Shown: in pieces, positions 14,623 to 21,629 of the stretch
Position numbering within the stretch: the stretch's first letter is position 1
Layout: each line of letters starts with the position of its first letter
Assembly (NCBI GenBank): GCA_946480575.1
Contig: CAMLKF010000029.1
Span: 1-21,881, forward strand
Reading direction: 5' to 3'
Source of the DNA: an uncultured Nitrososphaera sp.
GTDB lineage: Archaea > Thermoproteota > Nitrososphaeria > Nitrososphaerales > Nitrososphaeraceae
DNA: 21,881 nucleotides
Position numbers and translations under genes: made by a program
Notes under the pieces: generated by a model
Databases searched by the model: none
What the model was told of the DNA's origin: nothing
Seen by the model: only the letters and a program-made list of their open reading frames with translations

Positions 14623-14955
14623 ATGGAGATGTTTGGCGCCGGCGGCAGCAAGCTGCCGTTTGAGATACACGTCGAGAAATTGAACGAGTCAGCCAGAACG
14701 ATAATGGTTGATTTGCGTAATTTTGTCAGGTCGCTTGGGAGCAACGTCATAGAGGAGGTGAGGCCGCACAGGGTGGTTTACGCCAAGACGCTGAACTTTC
14801 GCACATTCCTTGACATTGCGCCGGCCGGCGACTCGCTTGTGCTGTTGATAAGGCCAGGCAGGAGCGCCCCGCCTGTGACGGCCACAGTCAGGACTCCTCA
14901 GGACGCTGAAAACGCAAAAAAGCAGATAGCTGATGCCTACCAAAAGATTCAGTAG
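14623..14955 (+). CDS. DUF5655-like small protein (110 aa)
   Basis: The 110-residue frame starts at ATG 14623, 25 nt after hisF. The core (residues about 20-75: an Arg/Leu helix, LGSNVIEEVRPHRVVYAK, NFRTFLDIAPAGDSLVLLI) resembles DUF5655, a small alpha/beta domain of unknown function also seen fused to other proteins. The match is by eye. No membrane helix or catalytic motif is visible. It is probably the last gene of the his transcript, but nothing links it to histidine synthesis. Its 3' end overlaps the convergent acylphosphatase gene by 7 nt. Confidence 0.72.
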   Translation: MEMFGAGGSKLPFEIHVEKLNESARTIMVDLRNFVRSLGSNVIEEVRPHRVVYAKTLNFRTFLDIAPAGDSLVLLIRPGRSAPPVTATVRTPQDAENAKKQIADAYQKIQ

Positions 14956-15245
14956 TTGATGTTAAAATCTGAAAACTCGCCAGAGTATTTTTCGAATTTT
15001 ACGTTGACGTCGTCCACCTTAGCCTTTGGCGGGCCGATATAACACCACTCGATGACTTCATTAACGTCCATCTCATTGCCTTCAAAGATGGCCTCCACCC
15101 GGCTGTCAGGCAGGTTGCGCACCCAGCCGGTCACGCTGTGGCGGGTAGCTACCTGTTTGGTATTCTGCCTGAAATAGACACCCTGAACCCTGCCGCTGAC
15201 AAAGACGTGCGCACGGCTTTTCCTCTGGCTTGTGCTTTCAGTCAC
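14949..15245 (-). CDS. acyP: Acylphosphatase
   Basis: It hydrolyses acyl phosphates such as acetyl- or carbamoyl-phosphate in the cytosol. The 98-residue length is typical. The family signature is present: HVFVSGRVQGVYFR with the phosphate-binding Arg26 and GWVRNL with catalytic Asn44, followed by VEAIFEGNE. The GTG start at 15245 has a TATA box about 29 nt upstream, consistent with a leaderless transcript. Single gene, convergent with the DUF5655-like gene. Confidence 0.92.
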   Translation of the reverse strand: MTESTSQRKSRAHVFVSGRVQGVYFRQNTKQVATRHSVTGWVRNLPDSRVEAIFEGNEMDVNEVIEWCYIGPPKAKVDDVNVKFEKYSGEFSDFNINY

Positions 15246-15270
15246 TATGCGTAGTGGTTTGAATGATTGA

Positions 15271-15279
15271 TTTAAAAAA
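15271..15279 (-). promoter_or_regulatory. TATA box of the acylphosphatase gene
   Basis: Minus-strand ttttttaaa is centred about 29 nt before the GTG at 15245. The same T run may also help end the upstream decarboxylase transcript. Confidence 0.5.
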
Positions 15280-15287
15280 CCTATCCG

Positions 15288-15305
15288 GCCGCCAAAAAAG
15301 GCGGC
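15288..15305 (-). terminator. Hairpin with T-rich loop downstream of the decarboxylase gene
   Basis: Six GC-rich base pairs (15288-15293 with 15300-15305) enclose six T on the minus strand, 15 nt past the stop of the decarboxylase gene, and another six-T run follows at about 15274-15279. An (AAC)n stretch lies between stop and hairpin. A terminator role is likely but unproven. Confidence 0.45.
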
Positions 15306-15319
15306 GGTTGTTGTTGTTG

Positions 15320-16717
15320 TTAAGCCAGATTTCCGCCTTCTTCTGCGAATAGCTGCTCGTACGTCGTTCCCTTTCTGACGAGCCGGAACTTGCCGTCGCT
15401 CTCCTTCATCACTATCGGCGGCTTGGTCTGGCAGTGGAACGGCATGTTGAACACCACAGAGTACGCGCCGATGTTGTAAAATGACACATACCGGCCCACT
15501 TCGGATTCGTTCAGGTCAGACGCCTTTGAAAGCGGGAATACATCGTACGTGTCGCACAGTCTGCCTGCCAGGTGTGTGTTCTTTGCCGTCGTAGCAGCGA
15601 GGGTAGTCGTCCTGTCCTTGCCGTCTACTACCGGCACTACTTCCTGCGGGTACTCTTGCTTGAGAAGTGCGGCATCAAGCAAAATGTGGTAGCCTGCGTC
15701 TACTATCACTATCTTGTGCTCGTTGTACTCTTTTGTGTTCACTACCCTTGAGATGAGAATGGACGACTCTGCCACGAGAAAGCGGCCGCTCTCTATCATT
15801 AGAGTGAATATCCCATGGGTCTCTGCCAGCTGGTTCAGCTTGCCGACATGATTCTCAGCCATCTGAGCCGGCGTCGGCACGGGGTCGTTGTAGAACACCG
15901 GTGTCCCGCCTCCGATGTCAAAGGTATTCACCTGGAATGCAGGGTGCTCCTTCTTCATCTTGGTCATGAACGCGTCCATCTTATCCAGAGCGTGAGTATA
16001 GCATGAAAAGTCGGTGATCTGCGACCCGAGGTGGAAGTGGAAGCCCTCGAATTTCAGCAGATCGCTTCCCATCAGGTGCTTGACCATCTTGGCCGCGCTG
16101 TCTATCGTTCCTCCGTTGAATGGGACTCCGAACTTGCTGTTTCTGTATGACGCACGAACTTCAGCTTTTACGCCTACCTCCGGGTTCACGCGTATCATTG
16201 TAAGCGGTCTTGCTATTCCTACCTTGCTTGCGGCCTTGGCCAGGTTTGTCATCCCATTAAAAGAACTGACGACAACTCTTCTCACTCCGCTCTGCAATAC
16301 CTCCGCGTATTCTTCTGCTTCCTCGGTCACGCTTGTGTAAATGACATTCTCCGGGTCTGCCTTGCACTGCCTGATGAAGTGCAGCTCGCCAAGCGACGTC
16401 AGATCGAACGTCATGCCGTCTTTCATGAATGACCTGATTATTGCAGGCGTAAAGTTTGCCTTGATGGAATACGCGACCTTGACCGGTCCTTTGAACTTTG
16501 AATAAGCCTTGTGCAGCTCCCTTGCTTTTGTGTGCAGCATGTCTTCGTCGATAAGGTAAAGCGGCGTGCCGTACTCTGCGACTAGCTTACTGACGTCAAG
16601 AGGGGTGACAAAGCGGTTTAGTGCAGCTGCTGTTGGTTTTTCTACGAGTTGGACCTGTGATTTTTCAACCAATTTCTTTTTGTTAGGTTTATCATAAAAC
16701 ATATAACTTAAAAACAT
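15320..16717 (-). CDS. PLP-dependent decarboxylase, fold type III (ornithine/diaminopimelate decarboxylase family)
   Basis: Alanine-racemase-type barrel plus C-terminal beta domain. Numbered from ATG 16717, PLP-binding Lys86 lies in VAYSIKANFTP, followed by FDLTSLGEL, the HFHLGSQ motif (227-233), FDIGGGTPV (PLP-phosphate glycine loop), ESGR (309-312, usually EPGR) and GRLCDTYD (Cys388, usually CES-D in diaminopimelate and ornithine decarboxylases), then YNIGAYS with the late Tyr. The family removes the carboxylate from basic amino acids for lysine or polyamine synthesis; the variant motifs leave the substrate open. The N-terminus is uncertain. The frame is open up to an ATG at 16771, but that extension is atypical. 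The ATG at 16717, and a TTG at 16672 with a TATA-like gttatatg about 32 nt upstream, are better candidates. Confidence 0.82.
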   Translation of the reverse strand: MFLSYMFYDKPNKKKLVEKSQVQLVEKPTAAALNRFVTPLDVSKLVAEYGTPLYLIDEDMLHTKARELHKAYSKFKGPVKVAYSIKANFTPAIIRSFMKDGMTFDLTSLGELHFIRQCKADPENVIYTSVTEEAEEYAEVLQSGVRRVVVSSFNGMTNLAKAASKVGIARPLTMIRVNPEVGVKAEVRASYRNSKFGVPFNGGTIDSAAKMVKHLMGSDLLKFEGFHFHLGSQITDFSCYTHALDKMDAFMTKMKKEHPAFQVNTFDIGGGTPVFYNDPVPTPAQMAENHVGKLNQLAETHGIFTLMIESGRFLVAESSILISRVVNTKEYNEHKIVIVDAGYHILLDAALLKQEYPQEVVPVVDGKDRTTTLAATTAKNTHLAGRLCDTYDVFPLSKASDLNESEVGRYVSFYNIGAYSVVFNMPFHCQTKPPIVMKESDGKFRLVRKGTTYEQLFAEEGGNLA

Positions 16718-16789
16718 TGCCCCCGCTGCGCGGGCTTGTCTGTCTAAAAAATTTCGTACAAGCGGCGCCAAAAAATTTGTTGTGTCTGT

Positions 16790-16832
16790 CAGGCAAAAAC
16801 AAAAAGTGAAAAAGAAAGGAAAAGTAAAAACG
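16790..16832 (-). terminator. T-rich terminator region after the Cdc48-type gene
   Basis: On the minus strand, starting about 15 nt past the AAA+ gene stop, there are four or more runs of T (ttttta, tttcctttctttttc, ctttttg, tttttgcc). Multiple oligo-T tracts are the usual archaeal termination signal. Confidence 0.5.
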
Positions 16833-16847
16833 GGCTGGCCGGGCTTT

Positions 16848-19016
16848 CTAGCGGTAGTACGGAACTGTGAGCTTTTCTCCCGGCTTGCCTTCCCTCTGCG
16901 TCTTTATTTTCTTCACTGCCTCTTCAAAGTGGCGCATCATGACCTGCGCCTCTGAAGCGTGCTTGGCAGCTTCTTCCGGTGTCGGGTACTTTGCCAGATA
17001 TTCGTGGAGCACGAGCGACACAGCGGTGTTTGCAACTGCGCTAGTGTCTGCGCCACTAAAGCCCTCTGTGAGCTCGGCGACCTTGACAAAGTCCACTTCT
17101 GGGCTCATCGGCTTGCCCTTTGCGTGGATTTCCAGTATTCTCTGCCTTGCTGCCTTGTCTGGCATCGGGACGAATACTATCTTGTCGAATCTGCCAGGGC
17201 GCAAGAGCGCCGGGTCTACCATGTCTGCACGGTTGGTTGCGGCGATCACCACCACGCCTGACAGCGACTGGATGCCGTCAAGCTCTGTCAGCAATTGCGA
17301 CACAACGCGCTCAGTGACCATGCTGTCGCCTCCCATGCCCCTTGTGGGAGCAATCGAGTCTACTTCGTCGAAAAAGACTACGCATGGCGCAGCCTGCCTT
17401 GCCCTTCTGAATATCTCTCGGATGCCGCGCTCAGACTCGCCGACCCACTTGCTCAGTAGCTCTGGTCCCCTCACGCTGATAAAGTTGGCCTCAGACTCTG
17501 TCGCCACTGCCTTTGCAAGCAGCGTCTTGCCGGTGCCAGACGGCCCGTGCATCAGCACACCCTTGGGCATAGTATGGCCGAGCTTTGTGTATAGGTCTGG
17601 GTATCTCAATGGCCACTCGACTGCCTCCTGAAGCTCGCGCTTGACCTCCTCTAGGCCGCCTATCGCAGTCCATGGGATGTCCGGCGATTCGAGGTAGACC
17701 TCTCTCATGGCCGACGGCATTACTTCCTTGACGGCGTTCTCAAAGTCGCTCATGGTGACAATGAGTTTGTTCAGCACTTCTGGCGAGAGCTTTTCGTCTT
17801 CCAAGTTGAGCTCTGGCAGCACGCGCCTCAGGCACTTCATTGCCGCTTCCTTGCAGAGGTACTCGAGGTCCGCGCCCACAAAGCCGTGCGTCACTGCTGA
17901 AATCCTTGTCTGGTCAACGCCCGGATCAAGGGGCATGTTGCGGCTATGCACTTGAAGTATCTCCAGCCGGCCGTATTTATCAGGAACTCTGATCTCTATT
18001 TCCCTGTCAAACCTCCCAGGACGCCTGAGCGCCGGGTCGAGCGCGTTTGGCCTGTTAGTCGCTGCGATTACGATGACTCTGCCCCTTGCTTCAAGGCCGT
18101 CCATCAGCGACAGCAGTTGCGACACGACTCTTCTCTCGACTTCGCCCGTAACTTCTTCTCTCTTGGGAGCAATGGAGTCAATTTCGTCTATGAATATGAT
18201 TGAGGGTGCTTTCTCTTTGGCTTCCTTGAATATCTCCCTCAGCCTTGCTTCCGACTCGCCGTAGAACTTGCTCATTATTTCGGGGCCGGAAATGCTGATA
18301 AAGTGGGCGTTGCTCTCGTTGGCTACCGCCTTTGCTAGCAATGTTTTGCCAGTTCCCGGGGGACCGTACAGCAATACGCCTTTTGGCGCCTCGATGCCCA
18401 GCTTCTCGAATATTTCTGGGTGCCTCAGCGGAAGCTCGATCATTTCCCTTACTTTCTGTATCTCTTCCTTGAGTCCGCCGATGTCTTCGTACGTCACCTG
18501 CGGGACTCCTCTCAGGGTCTCGCCCTTCTCAGCTATGTGGAATATCGTCTTCTGGGTTACCAGAACTGCGTCGGCAGCCGGCGTGACTCCTATTACTTGG
18601 AACGTGAGCCTGCCGCCGAAATACGGGACCATCACATTGTCGCCCTTGATGAGGGGCACACTTTCAAGCGCGTCTGCAAGGTATCTTTCGTCGATTGGCG
18701 GTATCGCCTCAAGTGGCGCGACAATTACTTTCTCGGCTGGCACTGCCTTTATCTTCTTGACAATCACCGTGTCGCCTATTGCTATGCCGGCGTTGTTCCT
18801 CACAAGGCCGTCTACACGGATTATGCCCTTGCCCTCATCGGAGGGGTAAAGGGGTAAACACTTGGCAACCGTCCTGCGCTTGCCTCTAATTTCTATGACG
18901 TCCCCCGTGGACGCTCCCAGCGAGTCCATCGAGTCGTAGTCGATCCTCGCTACTCCTCGGCCCACGTCTCTGGTATACGCCTCAAGTACCTTCAGGGATA
19001 GGGTATTCTGGCTCAC
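16848..19016 (-). CDS. Cdc48/VAT-type AAA+ ATPase (two AAA modules)
   Basis: An unfoldase that extracts and threads proteins using ATP, cytosolic, acting as a hexamer. Order: Cdc48 N-domain (about 1-180, double-psi barrel then the second N subdomain); D1 with Walker A GPPGTGKT (218-225), aromatic pore loop KFYGESE, Walker B IIFIDEID (273-280) and [11 protein letters not shown]2 with Walker A GPSGTGKT (491-498), pore loop KWVGESE, Walker B VVFFDEVD (546-553) and [10 protein letters not shown]. Length 722 is usual for archaeal homologues. The C-terminus ends PYYR, which fits the hydrophobic-Tyr-X tail by which proteasomal ATPases dock on the 20S core. The GTG at 19016 has a TATA box about 28 nt upstream. 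Monocistronic, diverging from csl4. Confidence 0.95.
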   Translation of the reverse strand: MSQNTLSLKVLEAYTRDVGRGVARIDYDSMDSLGASTGDVIEIRGKRRTVAKCLPLYPSDEGKGIIRVDGLVRNNAGIAIGDTVIVKKIKAVPAEKVIVAPLEAIPPIDERYLADALESVPLIKGDNVMVPYFGGRLTFQVIGVTPAADAVLVTQKTIFHIAEKGETLRGVPQVTYEDIGGLKEEIQKVREMIELPLRHPEIFEKLGIEAPKGVLLYGPPGTGKTLLAKAVANESNAHFISISGPEIMSKFYGESEARLREIFKEAKEKAPSIIFIDEIDSIAPKREEVTGEVERRVVSQLLSLMDGLEARGRVIVIAATNRPNALDPALRRPGRFDREIEIRVPDKYGRLEILQVHSRNMPLDPGVDQTRISAVTHGFVGADLEYLCKEAAMKCLRRVLPELNLEDEKLSPEVLNKLIVTMSDFENAVKEVMPSAMREVYLESPDIPWTAIGGLEEVKRELQEAVEWPLRYPDLYTKLGHTMPKGVLMHGPSGTGKTLLAKAVATESEANFISVRGPELLSKWVGESERGIREIFRRARQAAPCVVFFDEVDSIAPTRGMGGDSMVTERVVSQLLTELDGIQSLSGVVVIAATNRADMVDPALLRPGRFDKIVFVPMPDKAARQRILEIHAKGKPMSPEVDFVKVAELTEGFSGADTSAVANTAVSLVLHEYLAKYPTPEEAAKHASEAQVMMRHFEEAVKKIKTQREGKPGEKLTVPYYR

Positions 19017-19040
19017 ACTAACACCTTAACCGTACTTGTC

Positions 19041-19048
19041 TTTATACC
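19041..19048 (-). promoter_or_regulatory. TATA box of the Cdc48-type gene
   Basis: Minus-strand ggtataaa is centred about 28 nt before the GTG at 19016. Confidence 0.6.
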
Positions 19049-19138
19049 TTTATTATCCTTCGCCCATATTCTATAATGAGAAATGCATGGGTTTCGGCAG
19101 AAATTGTTGAAATTTTCAAAATTATTATTCGCTAAAGA

Positions 19139-19146
19139 GTTATAAC
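19139..19146 (+). promoter_or_regulatory. TATA box of the csl4-pheA pair
   Basis: The element gttataac is centred about 29 nt before the TTG at 19172 and 32 nt before the ATG at 19175, which implies a leaderless or near-leaderless transcript. Confidence 0.55.
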
Positions 19147-19174
19147 TTGGCTTTCAACTTCGGTTATTGATTTG

Positions 19175-19786
19175 ATGAACAAGGAAGGAGGACAGCCCAT
19201 ACTGCCGGGCGATCAGGTTGCGTCCATCGAGGAATTTGAGGGAGGCAAGAACACGTACCTTGCCCCGGACGGGACAATAAGGTCGGCAGCCGTTGGGATC
19301 AAAGTTTATGATCTAAAAAGGCGCATTGTCAAGATAGACCAAAAGAACTCGCCGATGCTGCCCAAGGTGGGCGACATCGTGGTAGGATACGTCGACATGC
19401 TGTTTTCCAGCATGGTCTCCATCAAGATGCTCTACATCAACGACAAAAAGTTCAGCGCAGGCTACTCTGCCATCGCGTCGGCAAGGGTCGGCCCGCGCGA
19501 CAGAGACGGCGGCAGGAACGGCAGGAGAGACAGGAGGGCGAACTTTCGCGTGGGCGACATCGTGAGAGGCAGGGTGATATCCTTGCTCAACTCGACGGTG
19601 CATCTGACGCTTGCTGAAAAGGAGTTTGGCGTGCTGTATGCCCTGTGCTTCATGTGCGGAGGCAACACGGTGCGCACCAACGAGAACACGATCAAGTGCA
19701 TCGAGTGCGGGACATTCGAGGACCGCAAGCTGACGCACGACTACGGCAAGGAGACTTTCAGGCTCATACACAAAGCAGGCAAGTAA
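19175..19786 (+). CDS. csl4: Exosome RNA-binding subunit Csl4
   Basis: Cap subunit of the archaeal RNA exosome, which degrades and tails RNA together with Rrp41/Rrp42. The N-terminal domain (about 1-62: ILPGDQVASIEEFEGGKNTY, then a short beta fold) is followed by an S1 domain (about 63-150: VGDIVVGYV ... VGDIVRGRVISLLNSTVHLTL) and a zinc ribbon with Cys158/Cys161 (CFMC) and Cys175/Cys178 (CIEC). A very Arg/Gly-rich insertion (about 106-124: GPRDRDGGRNGRRDRR) interrupts the S1 region and may add RNA contacts. ATG 19175 is used; a TTG directly before it would add one residue. pheA follows after 1 nt, so the two share a transcript. Confidence 0.9.
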   Translation: MNKEGGQPILPGDQVASIEEFEGGKNTYLAPDGTIRSAAVGIKVYDLKRRIVKIDQKNSPMLPKVGDIVVGYVDMLFSSMVSIKMLYINDKKFSAGYSAIASARVGPRDRDGGRNGRRDRRANFRVGDIVRGRVISLLNSTVHLTLAEKEFGVLYALCFMCGGNTVRTNENTIKCIECGTFEDRKLTHDYGKETFRLIHKAGK

Positions 19787-19787
19787 A

Positions 19788-20627
19788 TTGCGGACGCGGG
19801 TTGCCTTTCAGGGTGAGCGGGGAGCTTATGGCGAGATGGCGGCCCTCCAGTACTTTCCAAACGCAGTAGAGCTTATGCCGCTCAAGTCGCTCCAAGACGT
19901 CTTCCATGCCGCAGAAAGTGGCGGCGTGGATTTTGCAGTCGTGCCGGTGGAAAACTCGATCGAGGGAAGCGTAAACGAGGTCTATGATCTCCTGCTCCAG
20001 ACAAAAAAGATGGGCGTGACAGGCGAAGTCTACCAGCGTGTAAGGCACTGCCTTATCGCAAACAAGGGCGCAAGGAAAAATGCGATAAAGCAGGTGTACT
20101 CGCACCCGCAGGCCCTTGCCCAGTGCAGGGAGTACCTGCAAAAGCACAGGATGGAGCTCATGCCTGCTTATGACACCGCTGGCGCGGTCAAGATGATAAA
20201 GGAGAGCGGCGCGACGGATTCAGCTGCAATAGCAAGCAGGAGGGCGGCCGAGCTCTATGACATGCAGATCCTCGACGAAGAGATCGAAGACAGGAAGAAC
20301 AACTATACCCGGTTCTTGGTGCTGTCGCCCAAGAAGGCAAAGTCGCGCAAGCCTGGCCATTACTATTACAAGACATCAATGATATTCTCAGTCAAGCACA
20401 TCCCTGGTGCGCTCTTTGGCATTCTGGGCGAGTTTGCGATTCGTAAGATAAATCTCACAAAAGTAGAGTCGCGCCCCACCAAGGAGACTCCCTGGGAGTA
20501 CAACTTTTATGTTGACCTTGAAGGGCATTCAGGCGACAAAGCGGTGAAGGATGCGCTCAGATCGATCAAGCCCAAGACGTCGTACATCAAGATACTCGGG
20601 TCGTACAAAAGGGCGGAATTTGACTAG
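19788..20627 (+). CDS. pheA: Prephenate dehydratase with ACT domain (PheA)
   Basis: It converts prephenate to phenylpyruvate in phenylalanine synthesis. The 279-residue monofunctional form has the catalytic domain at about 1-180: VAFQGERGAYGE, VVPVENSIEGSV (phosphate and substrate binding), YSHPQALAQC, AAIASRRAAELY and NNYTRF with the essential Thr-Arg-Phe (174-176). The regulatory ACT domain (about 195-279) contains PGALFGILGEFA and the ESRP motif (227-230) that binds phenylalanine, so feedback inhibition is expected. There is no chorismate mutase part. The TTG start lies 1 nt after the csl4 stop, and the N-terminus then matches the family. Confidence 0.94.
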   Translation: MRTRVAFQGERGAYGEMAALQYFPNAVELMPLKSLQDVFHAAESGGVDFAVVPVENSIEGSVNEVYDLLLQTKKMGVTGEVYQRVRHCLIANKGARKNAIKQVYSHPQALAQCREYLQKHRMELMPAYDTAGAVKMIKESGATDSAAIASRRAAELYDMQILDEEIEDRKNNYTRFLVLSPKKAKSRKPGHYYYKTSMIFSVKHIPGALFGILGEFAIRKINLTKVESRPTKETPWEYNFYVDLEGHSGDKAVKDALRSIKPKTSYIKILGSYKRAEFD

Positions 20628-20639
20628 CTGCTATATAGT

Positions 20640-20686
20640 TAACAAGGAAAAGAAAAAGGAAAAGTTGCTGCTGTGGACGCAGCAAC
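20640..20686 (-). terminator. Hairpin plus T-rich tract terminator facing left
   Basis: An 8-bp perfect inverted repeat, gttgctgc (20664-20671) and gcagcaac (20679-20686), has a 7-nt loop. On the minus strand it is followed by a C/T-rich tail (cttttcctttttcttttcc, 20645-20663), resembling a bacterial intrinsic terminator. It lies 12 nt past the end of the leftward pseudogene. From the plus strand it could also slow transcripts leaving pheA. Confidence 0.55.
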
Positions 20687-20697
20687 GAGGTGAGTTT

Positions 20698-21007
20698 TTA
20701 CCCAACGTTCAGATTTGCTTCGATAACCTCTGACATCGGCGCCTCGCTCACGCTGTCCCATATGAAGGCCATGACCCTGTATGTGCCAGCCTCACTGGAT
20801 CCTGCAAGGGTCAGATCGTCCTTAGTTGTTTTGATAATTTCGGTCTGAACATATTCTCCATCCGCGAGATTAATGGTGTACGGCTGCTAAAGCCGCGTCT
20901 ATGCCATCCTGTATAGTATTGAATCCTTGTCCATCTACTATTGTGACAGGCGCAGAAATGGTCACGTTGTCGTTAAGCTCTAGGCTGTCAACGAAAAGTC
21001 CCGATTG
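20698..21007 (-). pseudogene. Remnant of a leftward gene, probably secreted or surface protein (C-terminal part)
   Basis: This and the neighbouring intergenic DNA (20628-21132) hold no intact gene. On the minus strand a stretch from about 21007 reads GLFVDSLELNDNVTISAPV, then TIVDGQGFNTIQDGIDAAL, before a stop near 20875. In another frame the text continues NLADGEYVQTEIIKTTKDD, then AGTYRVMAFIWDSVSEAPM and EANLNVG, ending at TAA 20698-20700. Both parts look like beta-rich extracellular domain sequence. No start codon or signal peptide survives upstream, where a stop (21008-21010) interrupts. The family is not recognised. Decay or sequencing error cannot be told apart here. Confidence 0.55.
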
Positions 21008-21099
21008 TTACAGCTTCGAGAACCGCCTATTAACAACTTTATGACTTTAATGTGGTCATCATGATCTATGCGATGTCCTGCTAGTTCACGCCAACAAGC

Positions 21100-21105
21100 A
21101 AAAAA
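21100..21105 (-). terminator. T-tract after the two-helix membrane protein gene
   Basis: Six T on the minus strand lie 28 nt past the stop of the leftward membrane-protein gene. Confidence 0.4.
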
Positions 21106-21132
21106 GAATGCGGGATTTCTGATGATCAATAA

Positions 21133-21582
21133 TTAGCGTCTTCTAAAGCGCATGCCAAGGCCCACTACGATTATGCCGGTCACTACCAGTATCAACGCGC
21201 CGGTCAGCCCAAGCGGGCTTGACTTGGTCTGGGCGTAGCCCCCTATTGTCACATCTGCGCTCCCGGTGTTGTTGACTGTTATCCGGTGTTCGCCGGCCTT
21301 TTGCGCGGTAAAGTCGTAGCTATAGCTTGAGGTACCGCCCTCTGATTCTATAACCTGCCCGTCAGGGTTCCTGATCTCGACATCGAAGGTGGAGCCGGAA
21401 GCCGTGATGCTTGCGGTGCTCCCCGCGTTCATGTCCGGCGTTATGACGTCCACCATTCCCGGCCTGAGCGTATAGTCCAGCGGCACATCCACGGCCATGT
21501 TTGAATAGATGCTTGACGCAATCCCGATCGCGATGAAAGCTATCCCAGCTGCAAGGGCTGCGTAAAGGATCTTGCTGGCCAA
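21133..21582 (-). CDS. Surface protein with two membrane helices and an extracellular beta domain (149 aa, GOLD/emp24-like by shape)
   Basis: Helix 1 (about residues 5-27, LYAALAAGIAFIAIGIASSIY) and helix 2 (about 124-143, GALILVVTGIIVVGL) bracket a domain of about 90 residues with beta pattern (STASITASGSTFDVEIRNPD, EHRITVNNTGSADVTIGGYA). The tail is MRFRRR, so both ends are cytoplasmic and the middle is outside. The layout resembles GOLD/emp24-like proteins; function unknown. The frame is open to an ATG at 21636, but a good TATA box (21607-21613) lies inside that extension. The TTG at 21582 is 28 nt downstream of the TATA and gives a normal N-terminus (MASKILYA), so it is chosen. Confidence 0.78.
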   Translation of the reverse strand: MASKILYAALAAGIAFIAIGIASSIYSNMAVDVPLDYTLRPGMVDVITPDMNAGSTASITASGSTFDVEIRNPDGQVIESEGGTSSYSYDFTAQKAGEHRITVNNTGSADVTIGGYAQTKSSPLGLTGALILVVTGIIVVGLGMRFRRR

Positions 21583-21606
21583 TGATAAAGAGTCGCAGGG
21601 TGGTGG

Positions 21607-21613
21607 TATAAAA
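21607..21613 (-). promoter_or_regulatory. TATA box of the two-helix membrane protein gene
   Basis: Minus-strand ttttata is centred about 28 nt before the TTG at 21582. It rules against the longer reading frame that starts upstream. Confidence 0.6.
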
Positions 21614-21629
21614 GTAGTAAGAATCGGCG

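Noticed and set aside
15306..15320. (GTT)n microsatellite-like stretch
   Set aside because: Only four to five units; too short to call a functional repeat.
16867..18849. Several plus-strand frames of 100-254 codons
   Set aside because: All are antisense to the Cdc48-type ATPase gene, which is unambiguous, and none shows domain-like sequence.
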